This document shows positions 45,171 through 58,230 of a DNA stretch of 64,000 bases, one piece after another. Position 1 is the first letter of the stretch; each line of letters begins with the position of its first letter. The notes below the pieces were generated by a model, which was not told where the DNA came from, did no database searches, and worked only from the letters and a program-made list of their open reading frames with translations. Position numbers and translations under genes: made by a program. Location of the stretch: contig JBAJFG010000019.1 in assembly GCA_037903475.1 (NCBI GenBank), positions 6,633,001 to 6,697,000 of the forward strand. Reading direction: 5' to 3'. This DNA comes from Ancylostoma caninum. Taxonomy: Eukaryota; Nematoda; Chromadorea; Rhabditida; Ancylostomatidae.

Positions 45171-45650
45171 AAAGTGTATCTTGGCGTTTTCCCCACTATT
45201 GGGCCACGGCGAACCCATTCTCCATTTGTAGGTCTGTATCCTCGCGTTCTTCCTACTGGGCCAGCACAGACCCCATTCATCGGTGGGACTCGTATCTCGA
45301 CGCTTTCCTCACTAATTGGCCCCTTGCGGGCCCAGTCTCCATCCGTGGACCCGTATCCTGGTGCTTTCTCCAGTATTGGGCCACGGCGGACCCTTCCTCC
45401 ATCGATGGACCTGTTTCCTGCCGTTTTTCCACTATTGGGCCACGGCGAACCCTTCCTCCATCGATGGACCCGTACCCTGCAGTTTTCCCAGTGTTGGGCC
45501 ACGGCGAACCCTTCCTCCATCGATGGACCCGTATACTGCCGTTTTCCCACTATTGGGCCATGACGGACCCCTTCTCCATGGACGGATCCGTATCCTGCCG
45601 TTTTTCCACTACTGGGCCACGGCGGACTCTTTCTCAATAGGTGGACACCT
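45171..45650. repeat. 59-bp minisatellite, about eight copies
   Basis: GGGCCACGGCGGACCC-type units recur with starts at 45380, 45439, 45498 and 45557 (exact 59-bp steps), with more diverged units on both sides. Consensus landmarks are ATCGATGGACC and CCACTATTGGGCCACGG. Because 59 is not a multiple of 3 and the unit is almost stop-free, long open frames exist in three plus frames and on the minus strand (199 codons). They are repeat artefacts unless expression is shown. Confidence 0.85.
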
Positions 45651-46533
45651 ATCATGATGTCTTTCTGGACTACGGTGCCCCGCCTCATCTATCCGTCATC
45701 ACTGCAGCAGCACTCTTTGCAAATCTCGAAAGTGACGGAACAAAGTTAGGAAATATTTAGAAAGTTTGATCAACTGCACATGTTGCACAAAAGTCACAGG
45801 AAATGTCACAACAGCTTATTATGACGGGTTCTTCCTCCTGCGCATTTGATTGTACTTCTTAAAAACAGACAGATCCTCAAACTTCATAATGCGCAAGGAG
45901 TATATCCCAAGTGAGGACACAGAGTGAATCCTTCGATACATCCTCCACCGTGTGTACACTTCTTTTCGGAGTGGTTATCGTCCACTGTTCCAAAGTTGAG
46001 TGAAGGCAATAACAAAGTTCCAGCAGAGGGGCGACTCTGCTCCGTACGTTGCTACTACGCATCGTCAAATCGTTGTAAACACTGTCTCGCCTGGAGGGCT
46101 CGAGACCGCTAGCTGCTGGTCCCGCCGCGAAATCCCGAATGCACCCGACCTCCACTACGTCTATGCACCTATGACGAAACATCGGCCGAATGCCCCATCA
46201 GCTTCGCATCCTCGCGAGGCACAGTCTATAACTGAGTCTCACGGCGAGCGCATGCGATCACGTGCTAGTCCCCCTACGTCTGTGCTCTAGAACATTTTGT
46301 TGCACTACCATGATTTATATAAGAGGATTTGCAGCTACTTGTAGAACACCTGTTACAGGAAGTTGCTATTTATAACAGCTAGGAGGTTCGCCACCTCAAA
46401 AAAATTGCTTTTGAGAAAAAAAGAATGTGCTACTGCATACATCTCGCAGTATTAATGAATAAGTGGAATAATATTATTAGAATTAATATAATCGTAGTGC
46501 CAGAAGAAGAAGAAGAAAAAGAAAATGAAGATA
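45651..46533. other. Intergenic, no recognised gene
   Basis: Overlapping frames on both strands (45877-46182 minus, 46000-46290 plus) lack family signatures. An AGAAGAAGA simple repeat lies at about 46503-46526. Confidence 0.4.
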
Positions 46534-47004
46534 CACTACCCGCACTAAGTTTGTTAAAAATGAACATACGCATAGAACGCGGATTTGCGTTATTTTCGTT
46601 CTAGGGTTATAGCTCATCTCAACAAAGCGATTCACAGACCAAACCAGGGGTCAAAGACGGCAATGGAGTGGGCTACCATAGTTCATGAAATCAGCCCTAA
46701 ATTCTGATTTTAAACAACGAAATTCGCCAGTTTTTAATCCTGCCGCGGCCTTGCCGCACATGGCGCGCGACATACTTTGATGCGCCGCATGATCCGAGCT
46801 CTATGAATGACTCTGGAATTTCAACGTTCAAAATCGAAATTTAGTGCTGGTTCCATGAAATATGCTAGCCCACTCCACTTCTGCATCTGATCCGTGGTTT
46901 GGTCTGTGAATCGCTTTGTTACGATGAGTTATCGCCCTGGAACGAAAAGAACGCAAATCCGCGTTCTGAACGTTGATTTTTAACAAACTTAGTGCGAGTA
47001 TTGG
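46534..47004. mobile_element. Foldback/TIR element
   Basis: Arms of about 150 bp are inverted copies: CCGCACTAAGTTTGTTAAAA at the left and TTTTAACAAACTTAGTGCG at the right. Matching inner segments (GCGATTCACAGACCAAACCA against TGGTTTGGTCTGTGAATCGC; GGAGTGGGCTA against TAGCCCACTCC) extend the arms. There is no coding sequence, and the target duplication is unclear. Confidence 0.75.
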
Positions 47005-47275
47005 AGTGCCAGTCAGAGTAATCAGCATCTTAGAGGAAGGTACGTACTTTGCATGTGTGTATGTGGACCAGTCAATGAGCCACTTGAAAAAAAAAACCTA
47101 GGAGGCGACCATCAGTTAGGCAACATTTCGGGAGCTTCCGAAAATAGCCGCGAGCAATTTTTGACAAAATGTACATACTAACCCTCTAGATCATAAATTC
47201 TCCGCATTTATCTTGGGGTTAAAACTGCGTCATGCTGAAGGATGCTGATGTCGTGCGACACCTTCTAACACTTAA

Positions 47276-47990
47276 AGGCAGCACCCACGACAACCTTCAT
47301 GTCCAGAATTCAGAATGTTTTGGAGTCTGAACGATAGTCCCAGTAATTCTACGTAAGTTGTACCGCCGAAGGCATCAACGTTTTCAAGATTTAACAAGTT
47401 ATACTTGTTGTCCGGGTATTCGCGGAGTGAGATGTGGCGCGATCCGAATCACCTGGTTTCTGCCGCAGTCACTCAGTTTTCCTAAGATAACTTGCTTTCC
47501 ACGCTCATTTCCATAAGTTTTACATTGTGATGATCTGATTTCCCCATCTACGCTCTTTCAATTGTTGTTAGACCGTATGATCGCTTTTTTCTCAGAACTT
47601 TCAAATTTTCAATTATGATATAAATTTCTGTTCGTTAGCTCTTTACACTTAATCTTAGGTTCTGCTTCTTCTCTTAAGGCATGTCTCTGTGGTGAACATT
47701 CTATTTCCCCTTTGTTTGTGCTTTTTCTCCTCCAGGAAAGTTGGAAAATTAGTCGATTATCTAGTTGCGCCAAGAAATTCATTGGCAATAAAGGCAGCGT
47801 CATCGACTTCCTTGATCTACCCCACCAGCGCAACTCGGCCGAATTGCTATAATGCAGCAAATTGGTAGCATCCAAAAACCATTTTAACATGAGTTCTGAC
47901 AAAATTGACCACATTATTCATGCTACACATAATCAGAAACCTAAGATCGCTCTAAAACCTGAGCGACAAAGTTTTTCGTAGGTGCTGCCT
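47276..47990. mobile_element. TIR element with AGGCAGC ends, TTAA flanks
   Basis: The left end is TTAA/AGGCAGCACCCACGA and the right end is TCGTAGGTGCTGCCT/TTAA, with TTAA on both sides (47272-47275, 47991-47994). It is about 715 bp with no transposase frame. It shares end sequence with 19979-20399 and 57477-58230, so these form one family or related families. Confidence 0.75.
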
Positions 47991-47994
47991 TTAA

Positions 47995-49424
47995 TCCGTA
48001 GCCGAATCATCGCACACGTCTTCTTTGCAAGGATGAGGAGCGTTATCTTGTTGTGATGATATTTACAGAAAATTATGCTAAGGAGCCGTAATCCGTAAAA
48101 AAAAAACAAATAGCCACAACAGAGCTCTAGCAAGGCTCATGCTCCTTCCAAACACTCCCTCCTACCTATCTCCTCCATCCTTCGCCAAGAGGCAAACTTT
48201 TCTGGCAAAACTCTTTCTACAAGGTCTTTTTCAGGTTCTATTTTTGATTTTCCAGTTTATTTCCGTTTTTGGCTATCTTTTTTAGCTAACTAATACCAAT
48301 CATATAGCATTTGTTTGTAAAATTGTAGCCGTCTCTGTTCCTCCTCCTCGCATACACTTATGTATAATATTTCTTTTTTCACGCTGATCCTCTCTGGGCA
48401 TTTCTGTGTCTTCTAGCTACTGGTAGCTAGAAGTGCTCAATCCCAGGGTGGAATCAGGGGTCGGTGACCCGTAAATGATCGCTGTACTTTCTCTTGCTTG
48501 TGTACTCCTGTCTTCTTCCTGAAAAGTTTTTAGAATTGCACGCACTCTATTTTGGATCCTGTAGCATGTACCCATCATATTTTTCTTCAAATCTTCTACG
48601 ACACAGAAATGGAACTTAAAGGAGCAGAAAGAGCAGACTAAAAAAATAGCTTACTCAACCGCTGAGCAGCTTCCTTTGCAGAAAATTATTGAACTTTGAG
48701 GATTAGGTCTTTCCTTTTTTTGTATCACGCTGCTTTCATAAAAGCAATTGACGAGGAAGACATGAGGTATCCTCTACACAAACATACCACCACTCGACCC
48801 CCTATTTATGATGTTGTCCAGCAACCTTCTAGCCTCATCAATGTCATCCACATAGTCGTAATGAAGTTAAAGTGCACTGGATTTGGCCGAATCTCCTCGC
48901 GCCACAGCTTTCCCTAAATTCGGCGACAAGCTGAATAGAGGCGTCGAATATGCCATGGAAGTGGCGGAAGTGACGATATGTCTGGGATTCCACAGATTTT
49001 CTCAGAAATAGCGCTGGCTCTGACGCTGGTCAGGCGAGGCCTTCTGTGTGTTTCTTATATGAAATGCTATTTTCACAGGATATCGTGGACACTACATTAT
49101 CTACAATATTCGCGACTATGTATTATATATTAGTGTATTATATTATGTATTCATCTACTTCTATAGTGAATTATCATGATAAGAAGCCACTCGTAATAAC
49201 GGCCACAGAGTCCTGAGAATTTTGCAATGCCGAGGGTGCCTCTTTGCTTTTTTGGTGAGTTTCTGGACCCAAATTGGTAACATGTGCTATCAGAATGGAT
49301 GCACATGGTAGCTGTGAATTCTTTTGATTCTTTAACCCTGTGATTTTTTGCACAGTCAAACCCGCTTTTTTTCTTTCAGAACAATCCGCTTGTATAAATG
49401 AGCACAAACATATAAATGAGCATA
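47995..49424. other. Intergenic, no recognised gene
   Basis: AT-rich sequence with short frames only. I see no splice-supported exon chain. Confidence 0.4.
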
Positions 49425-49698
49425 TACAGTGAACGGCAATGGCGGTGGCCCATCTGCGGCCTCGAGAAGGACGCAGCGCAACCGCGCCGCGCGAGCCAGG
49501 ATCGATCTCGTCTGCTGCCGGAATGCTATTTCTAGGCTCTTTGCTTCCCGATTTGGTCGAAAATCCTTGAAATCGAGTAGAAAAGCTGGTAGAAATAGCA
49601 TAACAGCAGCAGAAACATCGGTTACAGCGCGCGCGGCGCGGTTGCGCAACGTCCTTCTCGAGGCCGCGAATGGGCCAACGCCATCGACGTTCACTGTA
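49425..49698. mobile_element. GC-rich palindromic MITE
   Basis: This 274-bp foldback element has arms of about 70 bp: TACAGTGAACGGCAATGGC at the left and GCCATCGACGTTCACTGTA at the right, with CTCGAGAAGGACG and its complement inside. TA at both ends suggests a Tc1/mariner-type target. The long frames on both strands across it are products of the palindrome. Confidence 0.8.
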
Positions 49699-50612
49699 TT
49701 TTGGAAAAATTCTGGCCCGTTCCTGTGAGACTCCTCTTCTAACAACTACTCAAAAAATTCACCTTCTCTATAGCTCTCTCCAACGTTCATATTTCCTAAT
49801 TAATTGCCTTGGTCCACAGTTTTGCGGGAACCAATGCAAGTCTCCAGAAAATGAAGACCGTTACCTTTTATCCATCTATGTGCCCGAGAAATATTTGAAC
49901 AAGTTTTGACCACTGTGATAATAGCTGCAGAGGTGCTCAAGTGAGTGGAGTGTCTGCGGCTCGCTCTGAGAAAGAGGTGACGTTGCTCTGGAAATGTTCT
50001 GCTTTTAGGAGAAGGAAGCTTCGATCCAGAGAAGTCTGTTGAATTCTCCGAAAATTCTTTGAATTCCGCGCAATCTGTAAAAATTCCGCTTATCGCGGGC
50101 ACTTTCTTCTCTCTCCTACAGTACAATGAGGATGCATAACTTCGCGTGTTGACTGTACTTTTTCTTGAAGAAGTTAACGAGGGTAATTTACATCTTGATA
50201 GCCGGAATTTAATAAAATTAGTGAGAATTCACCTAAATCGTGAACTCGAACTTCGTGAGAGGTGAAACGGAGCACACCCATCAAAATATTTAGGAAGCTC
50301 GCATGAAACGAAACTAATTAAAGCTGTGGAGAGTCTGAAAAATCCTACATATAATGGATAGATTTGCTTTCTATTTTGAATTTGCATCAATTTTTTTTCG
50401 TTCGCCATTCTTTCATTGTAGGATTGTGGTGTAACAAAAACAAATTAATAGGGAAACGGCTTTTCACTGTGTAAGCAGCCAATGCTTTGCTAAGTACTGC
50501 AGTTATGGGGAGAATTCCATCCAGAACAACCTCTTCTTATCGTTTCACTGCAAACATTTACAAGCGGAAGCACATATGTATTTGCGTCATCTGCGAGGTT
50601 TGCGTCATCTGC
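49699..50612. other. Intergenic, no recognised gene
   Basis: Short frames only. Nothing supports a gene here. Confidence 0.4.
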
Positions 50613-50856
50613 TTAAATTTTCCACCTGCTGAGGTTTTTGCAGCCAGTTTTCGAGATGTCCGCGCTGCATTTCTGTAGAATAGGCTCTCCACATACGTAC
50701 CTTAGTGGATTACGTGCAGTGTTGTAAAGCCTATCCTGTGTTAGATTTTGACATTTGTTATGTATGCTTCCTTTGCATCTTGTCTTAAATTCGTTCAGTG
50801 GACACCTCTTTGTCAAGTACTGACGATATGTCCTTATCGCGTAGGAAGTCTTGCCA
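50613..50856 (-). CDS. Candidate terminal exon of a Cys-containing protein
   Basis: On the minus strand a good nematode acceptor (CATTTTCAG) precedes an 81-codon frame ending in TAA (50615-50613). The peptide has six cysteines (KRC, TRC, NKC, YVC, QKC, TGC) and is basic, which would suit a small secreted domain; the spacing is vaguely like nematode T20D4.11-type domains. A possible upstream exon with a hydrophobic leader lies at 51256-51120 (minus), but I could not connect the two by phase. Confidence 0.3.
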
Positions 50857-51256
50857 CTGAAAATGTCCGCAAAGGAGGAAGTGGGCGGAGATTCAATATC
50901 ATTTCTCTGGATCCTAGTGTCTGTTGCTGATTTGGAGCATAATGGCGCTTGACTAAACACAACCCTTCTCGATGCTTCGTTGTCATTTATTTCTCTTTTT
51001 CTGAGAATTTTCTAGGTCGTGGCCATGCTGCAATATCCAGGGGTCTCTATTAAGGATCATCCCAGTTTGTTCCAACCATCGAATTCTTCTCTTCCCTTTT
51101 AGTGGCCTTTCTTTCTGAAGATTTGCACGAGAAGCAGTAATGTTTCGGCAAAATCTCACAGAAGGCTGTGACATTTATCAGTAGAAATGCAGTCAACCCT
51201 AACAAGGATGGGACACTGGTCGAAACTCTCAGATAAAAATTCCCTGGAGCTGTCAT

Positions 51257-54200
51257 TTGTTAGTGAATCACTGGGAATAACAGACTAAGATGTTACTCAG
51301 GTCTTTCTATCCTCACCATAACAGTGTTTTCTTTCCTCACTCTCCGTAGACAAACAATGTATTTCCCATTGCGGTCGAGTGTCTGTTTGAATGGCTGCAT
51401 TGCATGAAACGTAGTCTAAACTTTTTTTGCTTTTTCAATGTTTTTAATATTGTGTTTGTTGCGTCTATGCGATATATAGACACGCTTGAGCAAAAATATT
51501 TTGTTGTTTATTCCATGTGCATTGCAAGGCTCAATTCGAATATTTCTGCACCAATATTTTGCTTGAATATTCTTAATATTGAATTTAAATGGTGTCTCAC
51601 CGCACTTCTTGGGTTTCCAAGGGAAAAGGTGCAGATAATAGCCCAAAATCTGAAACAAATAATTGACTAGTAAGATTTTGCTCTGTTGTTTTCAAGTGAA
51701 TATGGTAGATTAATTTTTTAGTGTGATAAGGTCAATGTTGTTTTTTAATTTTTCTAAGTCTATAAGATTTTTAATTTTTCCTATTATAATTTTTATTCGT
51801 AATTCACAGTAAAAGTCTCATGAAGACAGTCTCCTCGAAGCCCTTTTGGTTTCTCTTGTTTCTTTTTTTTTCTCCAGAGCGGAGCAAAAGATTTCCTGTT
51901 GTTTTATCTCTTCTCCTGAGCTACAGATGTGTCTCTTCCTCGATAAACGCTCAAAGCTTCCCTATTTAGGAAAATTTTCTCGTTCAACTTCAACAAGGAA
52001 ATGTTCATTTGTGTATGATTGCGGAAGTATCGCTTCCAAACACCTGATTTTATTATAATCACGGTGAATATACTAAACATGTCAATACATTATCCGTGTA
52101 AAGACTTTGATCCTCTTAAGTAAGGCAAATTCATCTTTTTAATGGTGAATAAGGTAAATTTGTGGAAATCTAAAGGGAGGCTGGATGTTTAGCTTATCCA
52201 GACGTCTTGAACACTCATCGAATGCCCAGTTACCCACGTCTGATGAGATGACCCTAATGTTATTTGGATTGCCAACAGCAAATTGCAAGAGAATCAGAGA
52301 TCTATGTGGTTCAGATATTCTTCGCCGCAAATATCTGGATCTGAATTCTGGTGATTAAATTACTGCCTTTGGCAAAATTGAGATGTTATGTTGTCAAACT
52401 GTAGAGGTCTGAGTTACAAACTGCATCTATGTTAACTAGAATTCTAGAAAAGGGGTAAAAAACAGGGAATTAAGTGGCGAACTGCTTTTTTGAAAGAGAA
52501 AATTTAACAGCTAGTGATAAGGAGGCCTTTCCTTGTGTTCGTTGGGCAACGAGTTTCCAATGTTCCAATATTGAGTTTCAATAGGAAGAAAAATAAAATT
52601 GCAATGTGTCGGGGTCAAATTTTTGTAAACTTTTTTCAGGTCATATAGGGGTTAAGTATAAAAACATGTTATTATGACTGAAATCCGCTCTACCTGCGGC
52701 TCATCCTAAAATGGCTTATGCGCCTGTCTAAATTGTCGAATTTCTTCCACTTGCTAATAATATGCAACAGCAATAAAGTATTCCTTCCGTTCTTCACATG
52801 AACTTGAAGGCTGCACCCACAAAAATCTTCAACCCCGAGATTTCGAAATAACCTTCGATTCTTGACTGTGAAGAGCCCGAATATGAGGGGCACCTCTAGT
52901 GAAACTCACGGGAAAACTATTTTCAGATGCTCCGATTTTGCTGCTGTTGAAAAAAAAACGGTCGAGTTGCCAGGTTGGGGTCGAGGCAAAAGCAAAATAA
53001 CACTAACTTGACCGTCACGTATTTCCTCAACATTCTTGGTTTTTGCGAGATATTGCACCCTTTTCGAGTGTAAAAGTACAGAAATCAGATAAAAATCAAG
53101 TTTAGGGTGTACAGACGTATTAATGAACAAAAAACGACAAGAGAGGGGAAAGAACGAAAAACGAATAGCACAAGCCCACAAAATAGGAGCAGAATAGATG
53201 TTTTGAGTTGCGAACAAAATTTTTCATCGAAAAGTCTGAGCGATTGCAGGCGAAAATGGCTGAATCGTAACCAGTTCCCCCCCCCCCCCCAGGGCCAGTT
53301 TTGCAAGGTAGGCGAACTCGTGCAGGCAGGCCAGGTTCGAAACGTTGCTTGTGATTTCTCATGAGATGCGGTGTCTTCGGCAGCACTTCCATCGAAGAAT
53401 TGAACTATGCGTGAAGTTTGGAAACTCTTAATATCAGGGTTGTTGCCTATCATGAATAAGCAAATAAATTAGTAATCTGATTAGTTGTCCTTCCATATTC
53501 TTTTCCAAGTTTTTAGGCACGTTCTGCATATAATTCGTTTAGAGATTCAGTTTTCATGTGAAAGTGACTTCCTGGGTCCTGGCAGTGTAACAAGTTGAGA
53601 ATACCCGGAAAATTGTTCTTGATGACGTCACCATACTGCTAAAGCTGAAATTACCAGAAAACCTTACCTATACTCCTCTGTTTGGCTCATCGTGGTTCAT
53701 TTACTGCTCCACTTATTGGAGAACCACATGCAGGGAAAAAAAGCACAGGCGAACGAGCACCTTTAAGCCTGACGAGCTATCTGCAAAGTGCTTAATCCGC
53801 CTTCATCCCTCAGTGCTTTGCAAAAAAAAGGTAATTAATTGCGCCTCACTCGTGAAAGGCACTTGATGTCATTCAACGTTTTCAATTAGACTGTGAAGGC
53901 ATCTTGAAAGAGTTTTTTTCTTCACGAAATGTTTCCAGTGAATTTCATTAGTAGAGATGCAAAACGTTCTTCTGCTACCTTACTGTCACTTTGCGCTGCT
54001 GTAAGTCACTGAAAAGCAACAATCAGACGTTAGCTGTGTCACTTTACGGTATCTCTCCTATACAGTATGTCTGCTCAAACCAAGATCTCGAATTGTGGAC
54101 ACAACTTTGCTGAAACTGAACTTATAAAGATGATGACCCTTGTCAACTGATACTAACGAGATGAAACGTTCGGAGTTCGCTTGCGGGCATTATTCAAATT

Positions 54201-54752
54201 CATTTTACACAAAGTTGTCTTAATCCTCTTAGTCCAAAGTTGTCGTAATCTTCTTACTTGAAGTGGGCTAAGTTTGAAATATATATTTGTTTTTCATTTC
54301 CACAGACACAAAGGTGTGTCGAAAAATAACAAACTAGCAAATATGAAACATCAATTTTGCTAGTTATGCAAGGGTCTTGATGTTGAATTCATATGGGATT
54401 TATAATCATAAATGCTTCACCCACCATATAGGCCCAAATTAAGGGAAAAAAAAACGCAGCGATTGCACGCATAAAGTGCAAATTGCCCTCAACTTCTCAA
54501 ATGTGTTCTTGCGGTGGGAAAGTATCTCTGAAGAGGAATTTCGGCATTCTCTGAGTAGATGGGAGACATGCCACCCCTTTATTTTTCTAGGTACATGAGC
54601 TTACGTCAGTAGCAAATGCTCCCAATCGAAAAGCGTTCGAGATTCTTCTTTCTTGGCGACGTTCCATTAAACGCAGATGTTCAACATTGCCGTTCTCATG
54701 GAGGTTCCGAAATAAAACATTGAAAACGTACCAACACTTTTCGACCACCTGG
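51257..54752. other. Intergenic, no recognised gene
   Basis: Around 52810-52850 (AAGGCTGCACCCACAAAAATC) there is a fragment resembling one end of the AGGCAGC TIR family; no second end was found. A C-homopolymer lies at about 53279-53290. The remaining frames are short. Confidence 0.4.
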
Positions 54753-54785
54753 TGGTTCATTCCCTCGGTAAAAGGGAATGAACCA
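54753..54785. repeat. Perfect 13-bp hairpin
   Basis: TGGTTCATTCCCT (54753-54765) pairs perfectly with AGGGAATGAACCA (54773-54785) across a 7-nt loop. No flanking terminator-like T-run or gene context explains it. Confidence 0.7.
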
Positions 54786-57476
54786 CAAAACGAATTTTGT
54801 GCCCCGTACAAGATTTTTTTCTAATTTGTATTTCACGTGAATACAACTCATCATGAAATCATAAATATTACTAGGTTTAGTTCAATTTTTACAAGAGGAA
54901 CAGAATAACAAAGAAGCTGAACCAATCCATTACAAAATAGTGGGGTTATCACAAGTTTTAAGACTCATCAAGGAACTTTTCAAGGTTTTTTCATTTTTTC
55001 AACTGTGACCTCAACTGAGAAGGATAGCGGTAAGAACTTTGAAGCAGTTTTTCGGTTTTTTGGGTATTCTCATAGGAGTGCTCTAGAGGGCTCCGCTCCC
55101 ATTTATTCTCAGACAGGGTTGATTTCAGCGTCTTTATTATCCCCGCGATTGCTTGTGAAATTCTTTTTCCTCTTTAAGAAAAGTGTAGCAAAATCTATAG
55201 ATGCGAGATGACAAGGCTAGAGAGACAATGGGCGAGGAGCCTGCATCACGCGGCACATAGACGAAGAAAAAAAACATCCAGCTCGCAATTTGTTTCCAGT
55301 AATATGAGCCGCGTCTCGGTCGCATATTCGTTGCACATGTGGAAAATCCATTTGTCCGATATTGCTGCTTGGATAGACTTTTTTTCATCCAATGAGTCGT
55401 AAGATGAAGGTCTGTTTATACTAAATGCCTCAGACGCGAACTCATTCAGGCGGTAATTAGGAGAATCGCAAGCGACCTCTGCAAAAGCTAACGACTAGTC
55501 TTCGACAGGACTTCGTCAACAGGCCTATTCTTCATGAACTTATTGCATATTTGACGCAAGCACACATCCGCCATGAAATGCCCTTCAGATGTGTTTTGAG
55601 TCGCATGCTTCAAGTATAGATTGCCCCGAGCACCTTCGCAGCTAATGTTCGTCAGTTTTCCGATGAAGGACTCCTTGAAGAGTTATCATCCTTGAAATGA
55701 AGGTAATTCATCTCTCTTCTCCTGAGAGAATACCAGTACCACACTCACTCATTCTTAGAAGAAGGATATTGGCCGCATCCCCATAAATCAGTTGGCAGGA
55801 AAATAAAAACGCAGCATAGAGTTGATAGCACGGGTTATGGATGAAGCGTATCCAAAGAAAGAACTCAGCCATTCATCCCGCTGCGAACCAATATCGGCCA
55901 ACTATGCGTCCGATCTGGTGATTGATAGATTTCATTAAGAGTTCAAAAATGATGCCTCCCTCTTATCAAATAGGAGGATCTAACAGGCCCTTGCCATAGT
56001 TACTGCTTCACAAGGCAGACGTTAACCTGTTGTCCCTTTGCATGAGTTTAATTCTTCATACTTGCTGCACCCATCAGTCACATCTGCACGTGAAAACTCG
56101 TCCATATTTGTTGTACGGTCAATGAAATGGTTCAGATGGGTACAGAATGATCGTTTAGTTTCAAACAATTAGGAGATTAGGAGAAAGTTTAGGGAGCAGT
56201 GGCGATTGCAGAGGTAGAGGGGGGGGGAGAGTGGTGGTTATGAAGAAGGCCTTGATTGTTTGTTTGCTCACTCAATTACTAATCAGCTTATTTAGTTAAG
56301 AGCCTGTTGGTTCATATATTAGCTTGGAAAATAAGTTCATACTGTTTTCCTGAGCCTTCAATGTATTTTCACTAAGTGCACTGTTGAACTAAGGTTTTTA
56401 TGGAAGTTAACATTCGCTGTACTTCTTCTTTACATCTAGAGCTTCCTTGTAAAAAATCATCTCATACCTCCACTAACTGTGCGTATGGAAGCAGACATCC
56501 ACTTTTGCGCTGTCCCTGCAACAGTAGTGGGTTCCATTTAGACGCTGCTAACATCCCCAGCAGCTTGGGCAGCATTCGTTCCACTGTTGTAGTCGAACAG
56601 TTATAGGTGCCGGAGATGAGCGCTGTTGTCGAATTGGAGGGTCATATTTCATACGACAGAAAATGAGAAGTAGCTGGAATTGGGGAAATTGGTTATTATA
56701 TTCTAAAGAGCAAAACCAGAGCTGCAAGATGACCTATGATAGGCAGGGTTAGTCCTCTTGAAAAATTGCTTAAAAAACGCACGACCTCATTGTTCAACCA
56801 AATATTTATTCACCAGTGCCGGAGGCAAAGATGGCAAGTCAGGTTGGTGACATGGGAAAAAGTGGCACTACTGCCGGGGCTCAGATTAAAGAGTAAAATT
56901 ACAGAAAATATTAATTTCAATGTATAAGACTTAACAGTGCTTCTTTCAGAAAGTCTTAATAACCTAGGAAAATCAAAAGCAGACTGAAGCAGAATTTTTG
57001 TTGTAAAAAGCAAGCAAGTTTTGAAAATTTGTCATTTCTCCTCTACCCCCCCCCAAGAATTCTCGGGGGGTGGAGGGAGGTGGGAGGAAGATAAAAAAGG
57101 AAACTCTTAAACTATGCAGCAAACAGGTTGGTAATGCAAAAAATTGGTCGAAATCCATGACAGCACCACAAGAATTCTGGTAATTATAAACTTAATTATA
57201 AACTTGAACAGTCAAAATTAGGTTCATTACTGGATATAAGAGAGTAGAAATGTGACACTACATATTACACAACATATATGTGACGTTTCACCAGTTTTAT
57301 AGGATAATCTTCAGGAAGTTTCCTGCTCGCGCTCGATGAAAGAAGCACAGTTAATGTAGTCTCTTTCAAAACCGACGGAGGTTTAGTAGGTGTCTACCAT
57401 CCGCCTTTCTCGGTTGTCTCTTCAAACTCCAGACACTCTCCCGCGTTTTCTCTCATGTGGCGCCTATTAAGTTTAA
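54786..57476. other. Intergenic, no recognised gene
   Basis: G/C homopolymer tracts occur at about 56219-56229 and 57044-57070, the latter near-palindromic (CCCCCCCCAAGAATTCTCGGGGGG). Frames are short and unsupported. Confidence 0.4.
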
Positions 57477-58230
57477 AGGCAGCAACCACGATAATCTTCG
57501 TGCCTGAGATTCCAAGTGCTATTGAACCCTAGGCATAAACCCAACAATTCTGGTGCGGTAGTGCTGTTGGAGATTCTAAGTTCCTCGGATATCACAAGCA
57601 CAACTTCATATAATTCAGTGTTCCATGGTACGAGATGTCGTGCCTGAGCCAGAGTTGGAATGGCTTTCTGGAGCACGAACAGCGGACATCAGCTGTTTCA
57701 CAATCTATTTGCTTGTCCCCTAATTCCTTCTGGCGATTTAAACATTCTTTTTCCCTCTTTTTTGCTTAAAGTTTGCTAAATTTATTTTCTTCTTCCCATT
57801 TCTACCTCTTCTTGCAAACAACACCGTTTATTTGTTCGTTGGATAATTTCTTTCGCGAAATTCGAATCTGCCTTAATTTCGTTTTTTTTGGGCCATTTGA
57901 GTCTTCTCTCGTTTTTGCTTGCTTTTGCAATTCCTGTAGAAATTTACTTCTCTTTGTCTCTACCGAAAAAGACGAGAAGCATTTCAAATAAGTGATTGCG
58001 CGAAAAAGAAGTGACTGAAAAAAAGGCGTCATCGATTTTTTTTCCGATCGGTCGACACCCAGGGCTCGCACAACTCAAACCAACCTATGTCGAGGCATTG
58101 AATATGAGGCCTGTAAAAAACAATGTTTTCATAGTTTTGGCATGCTTCAGAAATTCGACGGTGTTCACTGCACTAAGATACCTCAGATTACGTCGAAATC
58201 TCCAGCACGAAATTTTCCGTTTGTGCTGCC
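57477..58230. mobile_element. TIR element related to the AGGCAGC family
   Basis: The left end is TTTAAAGGCAGCAACCACGA and the right end is TTTGTGCTGCCTTTAG. The second inner block (TTCGTGCCTGAGATTCC against GAAATCTCCAGCACGAA) also pairs. It is about 755 bp without a transposase. The flanks read TTAA and TTAG, consistent with a decayed TTAA duplication. Confidence 0.65.

Noticed and set aside
45089..45688. A 199-codon minus-strand gene and overlapping plus-strand genes
   Set aside because: They coincide with the 59-bp minisatellite and occur in several frames at once, as expected for a stop-poor repeat.
49356..49745. Genes on both strands across 49.4-49.7 kb
   Set aside because: The frames mirror each other because the DNA is a palindromic MITE.
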